NCBI RefSeq assembly: GCF_900163695.1
Contig: NZ_FUIC01000014.1
Span: forward strand, 1 to 64,000
DNA: 64,000 nt
Direction: 5' to 3'
Source: Gulosibacter sp. 10
GTDB lineage: Bacteria; Actinomycetota; Actinomycetes; Actinomycetales; Microbacteriaceae
Position numbers and translations under genes: made by a program. Positions 63,974-64,000 of the stretch are shown here, piece after piece. Each line of letters opens with the position of its first letter. Position 1 is the first letter of the stretch. The notes under the pieces are model-generated. The model saw only the letters and a list, made by a program, of their open reading frames with translations, searched no databases and was not told the DNA's origin.

Positions 63974-64000
63974 TCACTCCCCCACCAGGCGCAGCGACGG
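63974..64000 (-). CDS. C-terminal end of a gene, possibly truA
   Basis: The minus strand reads PSLRLVGE then stop at the window edge. A tail of this kind, directly upstream of rplM-rpsI, fits tRNA pseudouridine synthase A, which commonly sits between rplQ and rplM in actinobacteria. Eight residues are too few for proof. Confidence 0.4.
   Translation of the reverse strand, partial: PSLRLVGE

Overview
The window reads as chromosomal DNA of a high-GC Gram-positive actinobacterium, most likely family Microbacteriaceae (Leucobacter or a close relative). The support is the very GC-rich third codon positions, the monomeric isocitrate dehydrogenase, DtxR/IdeR-type iron boxes, a CIRCE-controlled groES, and the actinobacterial order rplM-rpsI-glmM ... 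coaA / glmS-acpS-alr-tsaE-tsaB-rimI-tsaD ... groES ... guaB. No rRNA, tRNA, integrase, transposase or CRISPR array was seen.

Layout. 0-5.9 kb: GPP34 protein, two lipoproteins, an S51 peptidase, and a DHA2-type MFS gene with an apparent frameshift, divergent from an XRE-cupin regulator with a palindromic operator. 5.9-8.7 kb: a DesK/NarL-type two-component system (TCS) divergent from two small membrane proteins. 8.8-9.66 kb: a mosaic array of about 100-bp repeats. 9.7-16 kb: MazG-like protein, a broken membrane-protein gene, TetR plus glycosyltransferase behind a perfect 25-bp operator, glutaminase-STAS, and an ABC exporter. 16.1-26.3 kb: a transport divergon. Leftward run an ECF S-A-T transporter and two IrtAB/YbtPQ-like ABC half-transporters; rightward run TetR, an ABC ATPase and two permeases. 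A Fur-family-like box and a probable TetR operator lie between the arms. 26.3-33.7 kb: small accessory genes (hypotheticals, methyltransferase, MarR pair, ECF sigma with its YCII partner, DUF4333 lipoprotein, TRAFAC GTPase pair). 33.8-43.1 kb: icd, iron-regulated siderophore-interacting reductase, dehydrogenase, guaB, THUMP-like methyltransferase, groES and a membrane protein. 43.1-51.2 kb: t6A37, cell-wall and CoA/ACP genes. 51.2-61.3 kb: a ferric-siderophore ABC importer, a second TCS/membrane-protein module and the mannitol PTS, all lying inside the normally compact housekeeping block. 61.4-64 kb: glmM, rpsI, rplM and the probable end of truA.

How the genes work together. Iron handling recurs: the substrate-binding protein/permease/ATPase importer and the SIP reductase each sit behind a DtxR-type box, and the ECF/IrtAB-like divergon carries a Fur-like box. 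GlmS and GlmM make UDP-GlcNAc precursor, Alr supplies D-alanine, CoaA and AcpS make and use CoA, and TsaB/TsaE/TsaD make t6A37 in tRNA.

Most notable: (1) a 619-residue alanine racemase that looks like a fused tandem dimer with complementary degenerate halves; (2) an in-frame RimI-TsaD fusion; (3) two paralogous TCS/membrane-protein modules 48 kb apart sharing a conserved divergent-promoter element; (4) the mosaic repeat array, whose units keep a hairpin; (5) several families of dispersed palindromes; (6) a group of promoters whose spacing predicts leaderless mRNAs.
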